Shown: positions 1 to 10,434 of the stretch, in pieces
Layout of the letters: each line of letters begins with the position of its first letter
Numbering within the stretch: position 1 is the stretch's first letter
NCBI RefSeq assembly: GCF_002775205.1
Contig: NC_036443.1
Coordinates: 10,097,698 to 10,161,697 of the forward strand
Source: Xiphophorus maculatus
Lineage: Eukaryota; Chordata; Actinopteri; Cyprinodontiformes; Poeciliidae
Direction: 5' to 3'
Length of the DNA stretch: 64,000 bases
Program-made: the position numbers and the translations under genes
The notes under the pieces: model-generated
What the model was told of the DNA's origin: nothing
Database searches by the model: none
The model's input: the letters and a program-made list of their open reading frames with translations, nothing else

Positions 1-2744
1 CAGTGCTGCTCCCTCGGGTTCTTCTCCTGCGCCAGCGGCCCTCCATTGTTTGCTCTTTAGGCTTAGAGGACCAGATGACTCCTGTACCTGCAGAAAAATA
101 TATTAGATGGATTATTTGCTCAACAGTTGACTGACCCTATCAAAAAGCTGTAGTTGAAACAGTTAATGTTTAAGTCGAGCTTTTCCGCATTTTGCCATGC
201 TACAACCGGAAACTTCACTGGAATTCATTTGGATTTCATGCAATTTGTCAATACAAAGTAGTGCATTAAGGTGAAGTGGAAACATGGTTTGGGTGTGTAT
301 CATGCAGGTACAGTAAAATGTGCAGTAATACCTGATCATTAAGAATATCACGGAAACGTTTATTTATTTCAGTAACTCAATTCACTAAGTGAAACACCGT
401 ATGCAGATGAATTATTTATATTTTTAAGCCTTGTTTCTGTTAATCGTGATGATTTTCATCTGACAGCTAATGAAAATGTGACATTTAAGATTGAAATTTA
501 TGACATTTAAGATTGAAATTTTACATAAACCAACAAAACTATGTATTTTTTTATACATGAAAAGCATGCTTGATAGTCATGTAAGAATTATTCATTTAAG
601 GGCACTTTTAATTTGACAAATGTGCCTCAGTGGAAAGCATAACTAATTTATTCAGGCATATGCCACATGCTTGCTGCACTTTGGTACATGAACTGAAATC
701 AAGTGAAATAGATTTCAACTCATTTTCCATAATAAACTACCTTGAAATAATATAAAAATGATACAATACAGACTTACCCATCAGGGTGACCACAAAAGAA
801 GAACAATTTCACTGTAAGTACACTAAACACTATCAAATAATCGATTAAAATAATTATTTCAGTCTCCTCTAAAACTGCTGCTGATCAATAAGTTATTTCC
901 TTCAGGCAAACTGGCATGTCACAATCAAACTGCCATTAACAAATTATAATCTGTTTTCAGTTGTCCTTCAGCTGGGCCCCCTGTTAAAACTGTCAGTCAT
1001 CCTTTCTGTGCAACCTTGATGATAGGCTACATCCAGTAATTTATTTATTTGTTTGAGAAGGACCTTTTTAAAACCAAATAAATAACTAAATAAGAACGAT
1101 GAAGCTACTTCAGCATATCTTTAGTCAGAAGCGACGCAATATGTTGAAGAGCTCCTTCTCTCCTGTCCCCTATTCATCTTCCTCTCAATCATTCATTCTT
1201 ATATTCTAACATGCTCATGAATGGTATACTTGGAATCATTAGGGGACTAAGTATAGCTTTATTATATTAAATTTCCCCATCCCTGTCCACATCATCCTCT
1301 TCATCTACTTTTTGAGGTTTATTAGTAAATCCTGTTTAGATCACAAACTCTTTTCTTATTTTTCCTCCAAGGAGAAGAAGAATTTACTTACACGGGAAAG
1401 GCGTATTTCTAAACTTATCTCTTCGCAGCTGTGTATTTCTTAGAATAGCAGGCGCCTCAAATGTCAGAAGCTATGCTTATTGATCAAATTAATATGTCAA
1501 TAACTATTTGACAAACAATAGCAAAACGATCTGTGGCGGAGGCACGGGGAGAATTCAGATCAGCGTGTTCTTCCAAACAATAAACGTGATTTTGTTTCGT
1601 GTCACCCGTTATTTAAAACACGTAGGCTGTTTAATGTCGCGGCCCTGTTTTCGGGAAGCAGTGTTTACTTCAGGGACGCTCAGAGAGTGTTGGACTAAAA
1701 CCAGTCCTGAATAACATGGCAACAGAGAGAAGTAGTTTTGTGATCTTCTGTTTTCACACGAAACAAACATGTAGTGTTTTTTTATTTTTTATTTTAACTA
1801 AACAGCTAAAAATTATTAAACACTGAGCACATCCTATTGATAAACCAGCTTGGTTTGAAGTAGGCAATCTCCTGCTATAGGGTCTAATTAACACACAAAA
1901 TCCTCCAAAAATAATCCCTTAGTGAGGGTGTTACTGTGAGTAGAGTCCCTGATACTGACCACACAGCAGCTACGCAAAACATGACATGTTAGATACCACA
2001 AATGTACATCAAGGGTATAACTTGGGCTGAAGGACCTTAAGTCTTAAGTCTTTGTGGATCCAAAGCTCAGTTAGAATATATAGTGCCTGCTTTGTCACAG
2101 AACAATAACAGGCTTCAGTCTATTTTATAAGAATTTTGTATGAAGGATAGGGATTAAGATTCAGTTTTACCCAATAAAAATGTGAAAACTGCACGTATAG
2201 TCACTGTGAGTTCATACTTTGCAGAGCCATTCTTTTCTGAAAGGAGATGTCAGTCTCTGCCTGCTTCGCACATCCAGAGACTGACGTTCCTCTTCATTCT
2301 TCTTCCTAAAGGACTCAAGCTGAGTCTGATTGGATAAAGATCCGTTTTCAGGGTCTGGATGTTTTCAGGGTCTGTTTTCAATTTGTTAAAATTGAAATCG
2401 TCACAGAGAGGCCTCAAAACTTCTGCTGCTCTGAGTAGAAGTCGCTGCAAGTCAGTGGATCCATTTACAACAAAATTAAGATGAATGCAGGAACCTGGTT
2501 GATGAATGAGAAATGATAAGTGGTTTTTTTTATTATTTTAAGAAGATTGAAAATTTTACACTTAAAGATATAAAAGATATAAAAGTGTCCATATGCACTA
2601 AAATCATTCAGAGGGCTGCAAATGGCCACCGTGCCTCACTTTGGACACTCCTGATGTAATTTATTCCACGTTCAGCATGGCTGTGAGTTCACAGTAATCT
2701 GAATCTTTGGTTTTTTTGCTAGTGAATTTTCTGTTCTTGTAGGC
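1..2744. other. Intergenic DNA, no gene recognised
   Basis: AT-rich sequence with only short open frames and no recognisable coding homology. The first roughly 90 bases are more GC-rich and, on the minus strand, follow an acceptor-like ctgcag and stay open in two frames. They could be the edge of an exon that continues to the left, but nothing in the translation was recognisable, so no gene is called. The stretch 2230-2460 looks like repeat-derived sequence of unknown family. Confidence 0.5.
479..522. repeat. 22-bp tandem duplication
   Basis: A 22-bp unit (beginning tgacatttaagattg) occurs twice in direct succession, differing only in the last base. It is a simple recent duplication with no evident function. 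Confidence 0.8.
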
Positions 2745-3130
2745 CAGAAAATGTTTAGTTACCATCTGAGCAGGACACATTCTTCCACATATTTGCTCCG
2801 TGATTCGTAGAAAGGCTTTTAACGAGACTTCTTATGATTTTATTTGAACAATTATGAGATTTTTCTTGCCACTCTTCCTAGATTAGATCATTGAACAACC
2901 AATATTCATCCTGTCAACAGATTCGCCTACCTGAGCTCTTCCTTTGTGCAGCTGCTCCACGAACTTTGTATCTACTTCTCTAATTAAAGCTCTCTTTGTT
3001 ATGCTTTCTGGTGGACGGCAAGTTGCACAACACTGAACAGTGAGATGTCCAGAACTTGGAATATTGCTGGTCAATCACATAAAATCCCAACAATATAGAT
3101 TCAAGTTAATGGGATATAAATACTTTTGCA
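2745..3130 (-). mobile_element. Tc1-like transposon relic
   Basis: This resembles the antisense strand of a degenerate Tc1/mariner-family transposase region. It carries the familiar blocks 'ttcttgccactcttcc' and 'gtggacggca', followed by a terminal block with 'atcacataaaatccca' and 'aatacttttgc'. It is badly decayed and has no long open frame. The same family recurs at least eight more times in this window. Family identity is from recall of the common fish Tc1-like consensus. Confidence 0.6.
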
Positions 3131-4660
3131 TTTGGTATTTAACAAGAGGTGCAGAAGGTTCTGCTCAGCTTGTTTACATCGAAGTGAAGAAGGAAAAAAA
3201 AAAAAAAAAAACGAACGAAAGTTTTTGGCTCTTTGCGCCTCTACTTGAGCCCGCACCTACACCTGAGTGTGCTCCGGCTGTGCCTATTGTTGCAAGCCTA
3301 AAACCTATGTGCTGTTCTCACCTAGCCTAATTGGAGCTCACAATGTGACAGCCGTGTCACCGGCTCAGTGTCAAGATGCCAGCACAATGACTGCGACTGA
3401 GCAATGGTGGAGAGGAGAGGATGCAAGCACAACACTTGCAAGGAGGCACCAGCAAAGGTAAAAAAATAAAATAAAATAAAAATAAATAGCATTGAATTAA
3501 ATTGCTAAAGAATAAAAAAATAGTGAGCTGAAGGCATTGTTTTATCTAAGGACGGGGAGAATATTCTTGCCGCTGGCAGGAAAATCCTTAATGTGACAGT
3601 TTTATAAGCATAAAGAAAACATAAAAACAACAGCCTTCAAACCCTGAGGAGCTTAAACTCTTTCAAAACCGAGAGACCCTCTGAAGTCATTTGCTTCACC
3701 TTTTACAGCTCAAAATGACGTTGCTTTGAGCTTTTTGCTTTTTTTTTTTTTTTTTTTTTTACTTAGCAAGTTCGCCGGTGAAGTTAGGTGTTACAAATTA
3801 TTTGTTTGGGCAGAAAAATAAATTCAGGAGTGCATAATAAATTACAGCTGCACCTGGAAGAAAATCACAAACAAGAGAGCAGGAGCTGCTCAGAGGAACT
3901 GTGCTGTTTCACAGAATAATGAACCATGCCCTATGTGACAAAAACATGTTTATGTTTTTACTTCATTCTGTCAAAACAGCATTTTGAATTTTGCAGCAAA
4001 AAAATAAGAAATAGAACAGAGGATTGCCACAAAATCTGAAAGTTAAATGCTACGAATAAAGCAATTTAAATATAAAATTTGGCAGACTGACCAGATTTAT
4101 GAATCTCTATTCAATACATATCATGTTGTATAAATACACATATATTAAAGAGATCATAAAGGTTATGATTTCAGCTTTCAGCACAAAAACAATCCCTAAG
4201 GAGAGAGAGAGAGAAAAAAAAGAAATCTATGGAAATTAATTCATTTTTGGAGGCAAGAAGATGAGGAAACACATTTGCTGGCAAGAGATGATTTATGACC
4301 TCCTGCTTGTTTTCCCCAACGAGGAGAACTTCAAATTTGAGTTACACTGCAAACAACAGCACTTTGAGCAAATAACAAGCTCAGCCTCAGCTGCAGAGTG
4401 GACTCACCGCGCAGGGAAGGAGCCACAGACAGGTGATGGCAAAGTTCAAACAAAGAGCCCTCATCCTGCAGCAGCAGCACCAATCGTCCATCCACAGAGC
4501 CGCGGCGTGTCTGTCTGAGTGATTTCCTGAATTAAAGCCTGCACTCTCACTTCCTGGCTGGAGGAGACTCTAGAAATCCTCCAGATTTGAAGTGAATCCG
4601 CTTCAGCTCTCCCCCTCTCCAGCGCTGTGCCTCTTTCTCTCTCACTCCTCTTCAGCGCAT

Positions 4661-4684
4661 ACACACACACACACACACACACAC
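4661..4684. repeat. (AC)n microsatellite
   Basis: An uninterrupted AC dinucleotide run of 12 units. Confidence 0.95.
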
Positions 4685-4805
4685 GCCCACGCATGCCTGC
4701 ACACACACATGCAAGTCAAACTTAGCAAAAAAATCTTCTCCCAAAAGAAAAGCATTGCCTAAGCAACATTTTACCCAGTAAGTATAAACCTACTGCCGAG
4801 TGGTT

Positions 4806-4843
4806 CCACACACACACACACACACACACACCCACACACACCA

Positions 4844-4874
<31 letters not shown>

Positions 4875-4880
4875 CACACC
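4806..4880. repeat. (AC)n microsatellite, interrupted
   Basis: An AC-dinucleotide tract of about 75 bp with a few interruptions (cc, caac and gc). Confidence 0.95.
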
Positions 4881-5519
4881 CTTCACCTGCCTCCATGCTC
4901 ATTTTCAGCACCTGGCCGGCCCTCATTATGACTCATCAACCCGAGGAAAGGCTCTTTGAGGCAGGCACAGTTTGACAGCCATCCCTGCTGTCCCCACGTA
5001 CTTTAGCCGCAGGGAGGCTGACAAAATGACAAGGGCTTTCTTCAGGAAAAAATATATATATGTGCTGACAACTGGTGAGCGTCACTCCTTCAGTTTTTCG
5101 CTGGCAATTCAAGCCAACAGATCGCCCACCAGTACTAACCGAACCGAGGTCCTAAAGAAAGATCCGTAATGAACGTGTGTGATAACGCTAAGTAGCTCAA
5201 CGTTTTCTGGCCAGTTTGACACTCTTCATGTGCCCTCCTTATGTATTTACTATGGATTTAAAGATGCAAAACAATGCAAAAAAAAAAGTACATGAATCTC
5301 AAGCGGAAGAAACTTCTTGGTTTTCAAGGATTTTTTTCTACAAATTTCAAACTTGTGGCGGTTATTTGCACGGCTCTTCCAGCTTTGCACATCAAGACCC
5401 TTAAAACTGTACTTATTTTTTACTGCATAACTTAGCCTAAGCTAAGTCACACTAGATGAAGAGAGTCTATGGACACCAGTTTTCATGTTTTGCCACAATA
5501 TGAAAGCTGAATTGGATTC

Positions 5520-5900
5520 AGGTCTCTACTTTGACTGGACCGTCCTTCCACATGAAAATGTGCTGATCTAAACCCTTCCAGTATAACTCTGGCTGTTTGT
5601 TTAGGTACTGTTGCCCTGCTAGGAGATGAATCAGCCTGATTTCCAGGATTGCTCTGTATTTAACCCCCATTCTTACTCAATCAACCCTGACCAGCTGCCC
5701 TTGTGGTATCAGGGGCGTTGGGGTAAAATGAACAAATGCCCACTTCACTTTTCCAATTTTCATTTCCAGAACTTCAAAAGAACAACTACTGGTATCCATT
5801 TTCTTCCACTGTGCTGCTGTGTGTTGGTCTATCAACTAAAAATATCAGTCAAATACATTGAATCTGTGCTTGGAATCCTACAAAAGATTGAAATGTTCAG
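5520..5900 (-). mobile_element. Tc1-like transposon relic
   Basis: A degenerate antisense Tc1-like transposase segment. Recognisable blocks are 'ctttgactggacc', 'gatctaaacccttcca', 'ctctggctgtttgttta', and later 'ctctgtatttaacccc' and 'ctgaccagctgccc'. The tail near 5825-5885 resembles the terminal block shared with the other copies. The block order matches the copies at 23.9 kb and 56.5 kb. Confidence 0.7.
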
Positions 5901-7041
5901 GAGAAATTAATACTTCTGCAGGTAGATATGATCCAATGTCGAAACTATTTTTTATGAAAGTTTTTTAAATGATTCAACTTGCAGTTTGAAAATGATTTAT
6001 CTAATCACCTCATAAATATTTTTGAAGTTTCAAGCCTGTATTAAGCAACAGTAGGCAGTGGTGCTGTAGTCATTTGGCTCGTGCTGTTAAGAAGAAATTT
6101 CACATTAATTTAATTTCTTCAATGAATTATTTTCCCGTTATATTATAAACATTTTATTATTTTCACAGCAAAACTTATTGCTTGTTGTCTCATTGGTCTG
6201 ATTGTCCTGTAGAATATAAGAGTAAGGATTAAAGATTGTCACAATGAAAAAGAAAATAGGATTAAACATGCAGTAACTTGGAATCTATGTACTTTTTAAC
6301 TAAGCTTTTAGAAAGTGTCTATAATAGCAGAAAAGTTACTACAGTATAATAACTAACCATTTAGTAAGAAATTGCTGTCTGATTTCACTCTTTAGGGAGC
6401 TTAAAAAACAAGCTAAACTTCAAAAGACCCTCCTGGGAAAGTCATTTTAATAAATGTTTACAGAATTTAAAAATGAAAACGGAAGGCGACGAAGAGATCA
6501 CAGCATATTGCCACTAGCAGATGTCGCTTTTTTTTTTCCATATGTAAATAAACAGAAACTTCAAGTTCTGTCGGATTTCCACTTGGTTTGTGGGCTTTAG
6601 GTCTCGTGCAGCCGTCGAAACAAAACACAACAAAAATAGTGTGGTGATATTATGGCTGTTTGTAACACACCACAGTCCAGTGTGTTACAAATAGTCTTTA
6701 TAATACTTTTTCATATTTTCACTAAACTACATATGTTTTTTTTTTTTGTTTGTTTTTTTTTTTAGAAAGACAAAGGGCAGTGTTTTTTCTTATTTGACAT
6801 GAAGATCAGAGACATTACAAATATATCCCCAAATTGTTACTTGGTTACTACGGAGTCGCTTGCGCATGCGTACCAGCGTATGCAGGTTACATATAAAGCG
6901 GGAAGACAGTAACATGATGATACTATATCTAGAACACCACGGCGTTCAAAAGTTAGGCCACGTTGTGCCTAGTGGAAATCCCAACCAAACTTTCATTATG
7001 CTATGAATAAGAGTAAACAGAATTAGCCTTACGTCACTCTT
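5901..7041. other. Intergenic DNA
   Basis: No gene is recognised. It contains a T-rich tract near 6740 and a perfect inverted repeat at 6659-6691. A short region at 6850-6900 contains 'gcgcatgcg' and 'catataaagc', which look promoter-like, but no transcript could be assigned to it. Confidence 0.4.
6659..6691. repeat. Perfect inverted repeat, 12-bp arms
   Basis: The arm tttgtaacacac is followed, after a 9-nt spacer, by its exact reverse complement gtgtgttacaaa. Confidence 0.9.
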
Positions 7042-7059
7042 TACCCACAATGCAAAGCG
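7042..7059 (+). promoter_or_regulatory. U5 distal sequence element, ZNF143/STAF-type site
   Basis: The sequence tacccacaatgcaaagcg fits the STAF/ZNF143 consensus used by vertebrate snRNA genes and includes a near-octamer (atgcaaag). It lies about 220 bp upstream of the U5 start, the usual place for a distal sequence element. A CRE-like ttacgtcac is just upstream, near 7029. Confidence 0.75.
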
Positions 7060-7204
7060 CCCGCAAGATTATTTACATCGTTCTATTTTACTTTACTTTG
7101 CTTTTAATTCCTTTTTACTATTTTCAACGTAGCGATCAAAGCTGAGAAAGTGAAGTGTGTGTATACATTTTCGCAGTGTTTACATTTGCTCAGGTTGTTT
7201 TAGG

Positions 7205-7224
7205 AAAACCGTCAGTGAAAAGGC
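7205..7224 (+). promoter_or_regulatory. U5 proximal sequence element (PSE)
   Basis: The segment aaaaccgtcagtgaaaaggc ends about 44 bp before the RNA start. That is the expected position of the SNAPc-binding PSE, and its gtgaaaagg core is PSE-like. No TATA box follows at the Pol III spacing, consistent with Pol II transcription. Confidence 0.6.
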
Positions 7225-7267
7225 TGTGTCAAAGAATGCCGTCCCGTTCCGGCGCTTCACTCGGCAT

Positions 7268-7382
7268 GCACTCTTGTTTCTCTTCAGATCGTATAAATCT
7301 TTCGCCTTTTACTAAAGATTTCCGTGGAGAGGAACAACAAGAGTTTATCCCAATTTTTTGACGCCCTGCGAAAGCGGGGCAC
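7268..7382 (+). ncRNA. U5 spliceosomal small nuclear RNA
   Basis: U5 snRNA is the U5 snRNP core that holds exon ends at the catalytic centre. The sequence shows tctcttcagatcgtataaat, the invariant loop 1 gccttttac flanked by its stem, and the internal block ggagaggaacaac. The Sm site aattttttg follows, then a terminal stem-loop of gcccctgc/gcggggc type. The closing stem is complementary (actcttg near the 5' end pairs with caagagt) although the bases differ from human, so pairing is preserved by compensatory change. With the intact PSE and DSE upstream this argues for a functional gene rather than a retro-pseudogene. No A-tail follows. The segment after the end (gacaataaaactactga) may contain the 3' box. 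Ends are estimated to within a few bases. Confidence 0.93.
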
Positions 7383-7714
7383 TCTTTGCTTGTGACAATA
7401 AAACTACTGAAACTTGGATATTTCTGACTTTAGTTGTCAGTGACCACCATCTTTGTGTGATTAAAATATTATATACATGTTGTAATGACTGCAAGTGACC
7501 GCTAGATGTCACAAGTTCACTGGTTCTTTGTGGTCAATCTGTGATACCGAAAACAATTAGCTGAGAAATCTCAGTTTTAAGAATAACTTAAAACTGTAAC
7601 AACAGTGACCGTCAATATCAGGGTTTAGTGGTGTAAAAAAAATGAGGAAATTAAATATAGCAGCCAAGAAGTGCATTTGCTTTCCGACTGCTGCACAATT
7701 AATCAGAAAAACAG

Positions 7715-9748
7715 GACACAAAATGGCAAAACTTTATTTAACATACAAAGCTTTTTAAAGTCTGCTAAGGGAAAAGGTAGAGTCATTAGGATCGACAGCT
7801 ACGTTTTAGACAGTTAATCACAAATTACAACACAATACTTGAATGGTATTGGAAAAAAATATATAGGGTTTTACTATATGTGAAATTAGTATCTTTGGTC
7901 TTGCCCTGTTTGATAAAACATTTTTCTAGTCTTAATCTGACATGTCTTTCACAATTCAACTGAAAACAAACAAAAGAATGACTGAAAAATATACAAATTA
8001 AAAACACTATGTTGCACCCCTTGAAGAACTTTTTATTCAAAATCAGCATTTAGTTTTCTTTGCAATGAGTCGATCAGTAAAGCACCTATTGACTTGGCAA
8101 TATTTGCATAGTAAATCTCTTCTCATCACCACTAGCATGGGCACACTGACTGGTTTACAGGGATGTAGCTCCAAACTCAGCAAGTTTCAATGGACTGCAT
8201 TTTTCTGTCAGAACCAGCATTAAATATTCAGTAACTACCATAACTCGACTGTTGGATCTGACTGAATTAACGGTCTTGATCTCGTCCCACGTACATCAAT
8301 AAGCTTGCAGGGTCTAGATTAGGATGCACAGAGCTTTATTAATCCCCCAGGAACGTTCCTGTGGAAATCACATTCAGTCAAAACATTAGACTCCAAAATA
8401 AACAATGAAGCGTTAAGCTGAATTTGGCTTTGCCCAAAACTTGCTTTAGTGAATAAGTTTTTAGGTGTTTTTATGTTCATAAAATCTGAAAAGTGCGTTC
8501 TTAGATAATCAGTAACAAATGAAGACATTTACAACAAATTTGAGCACCACTTTTTACTTTTTCAACCTCCTACTGGTTGTCCATGCACACACCTTCATCT
8601 CCTATATTATTTATGGAAAACTACAATGGTACTCTGCTTTTTTTCTACGGCAACACTGGTGCACCAAAGCCTTGAAATGAAATATTTAAACAGAGACTTG
8701 GTGATCCTCAAATAATACTCTTTGCTGGAGTTTCCCAACAGTGATAAAAAATCAAATTTTTTTACGTCTCTGACCATTCCTTCTCTGTGTGATGACAATA
8801 TCAACGTAGGTTTAATAAACCCACCAATTGTAGCTCTTTCATAGTAACCTTGTTTTGTGGTAGCCTTATTTTTAGTGGATCAAATGACGGGGATAAGATT
8901 CCAGTCAGAATAGGAAATTTTAAGAGGCGATGCTAATAACTTGTTTGACCTGGACATGGATTAAATATTTTTATGGCAAATATTATACTTTATCCCTATG
9001 CGTCAGTGTTTTCTTTGGCTTTTTTCTTTTTGAGCCACTATTGTAAATGTATCAGTTAGACTACAGTGTAAAAAGTGAAAACTCTCTTGATTTTCCCATT
9101 TTGAAGAAAAATACACGTCGGTAGCACTACATAGTAAACACCCTAAAGAAAGAGAAAGTCATGAATAAATAAAAAAAAACTTCATAAATTTATTCAAAAT
9201 AAAGTTAACGTTTTCCTAAAATAATTCAATGTGAAATTATGTTAACTCAAACAAAAAATGTATTTCTTTTAAGTCTTATTGAACACCTTTATCAGTCAGT
9301 TTTATAGGATACAGTATGTGCAGCTATAAGGTTCCTGAACAACCCTGTATACAACATGAAATATGTCTACATGTTTTTAATGCAATAATTTAGATTTAAC
9401 TGAGACTTGGTGCCTATTAAATGTATCTAAAAGGAAAAAAATAAAATATATTTATTTAATCTCATAGACAATCATGGACAGGCTATCTGCATTAGCTTCT
9501 TCATCTCTAGAAAGGTAGTTCCATTCTTCTACTTGTTATTAAAACTTGAGCTTACACAATATCAGCAGGCAACGCTTAAATGCAAGTCTGTTCTTAACAC
9601 AACAGTCTAAAATGCTGTCGAAGAAAATAATGAAAGGTTGTTCAAATAATCAGCATGTCAGCAACAGAAATAGATCACAGCAAACACAGTGAAAGAAAAC
9701 TTAAAATTTTTTTGTAGATCTTTTTTTTTTCTTGCATGTTGTTGCACC
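7715..9748 (-). other. stac3: Probable stac3 3' untranslated region
   Basis: This AT-rich stretch follows the stac3 stop codon on the minus strand and holds no other gene. Several minus-strand AATAAA signals occur (plus-strand tttatt). The farthest likely one is at 7733-7738, which would give a UTR of about 2 kb. Nearer signals near 8034, 8337 and 9190 could be used instead. The true end cannot be decided from sequence. Confidence 0.4.
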
Positions 9749-10434
9749 TTATGTGAAGGTGATCTCCTGAAGAAGATCTGCAGGGAAGTAGCCCAGCTTG
9801 CGTCCTGTGCTGACCTTCAGGTAGCCAGCTTTCTCATCTCCTTTCTTCACTACGATCTAAAAGACAATTATCTTCTTTTATCATTTTGTGTCTTTCTTTT
9901 TATTTTAAAGATGTGTCACGTTGTTTGAGTGTGCACCCGCTAAATTCTGGAAACTTACCTGATCCTTCTTGAGTGTAATTTGTCCCATTTCTCTGTTGCC
10001 CACAAAGGAGCGGGTCACCTTGAAAACCCTTTCAGACGCGCGCACTTTAATGAGGTAGTCGGCAGGGAAGTAGCCGGTCTTCTCTCCCATCTTTCCCTGA
10101 TGACATAAGGAAGAATGTCAGAGTTCATCTTGACAGCAGCAGAGTGTTATAAATCTACATGTAGGATTGAAACCCACCCTCCACCACTCTTCATTGGAAT
10201 CGTCCAGAACTATGATCCGATCACCAGGGCTGATCAAGTCAAAATGGAGTTTTGAGCAATTAGGGTTGATTTATCAAATTCCGTCAACGGAAAGTGTCTC
10301 ATTACTTATAAAATGAATGCATTAAGACTCATTTAGATCTCTCAAACATACTGAAAGTCAAGGTCGTCTTTCTCGATGGCTTTGAAGCGGTAGAGAGCCA
10401 GGTAGTAGTGGGACCCAGTGAAGGTACCTTTGGC
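9749..10434 (-). CDS. stac3: stac3 exons encoding the tandem SH3 domains
   Basis: Four exons encode two SH3 domains. SH3-1 shows the ALYRF start, the acidic RT-loop EKDDLDF, the NEEWW tryptophan pair and GYFPADY. SH3-2 shows [20 protein letters not shown], then GYLKV and LGYFPADLL before the stop. SH3-1 of STAC proteins binds the CaV1.1 II-III loop, and a change of a tryptophan in this pair causes a human congenital myopathy. Both tryptophans are intact here, which supports a functional gene. Confidence 0.92.

Larger units (their letters stand above)
3131..5519. other. Intergenic DNA with simple repeats
   Basis: No gene is recognised. The stretch holds poly(A) and poly(T) runs near 3195 and 3740, an AAATA-rich patch near 3465, and two CA-repeat blocks. 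The GC-richer patch at 3230-3460 ends in a donor-like 'aaggtaaaa' but has no recognisable coding content. Confidence 0.5.

Noticed and set aside
1-97. Possible minus-strand exon at the left edge
   Set aside because: There is an acceptor-like signal and two open frames, but the segment is under 100 bp, has no recognisable protein and shows no confirmed partner exon.
6850-6900. Second small-RNA promoter or TATA promoter
   Set aside because: An NRF1-like gcgcatgcg and a cataTAAA-like box are present, but no RNA gene or exon follows at a fitting distance other than U5, which has its own elements.
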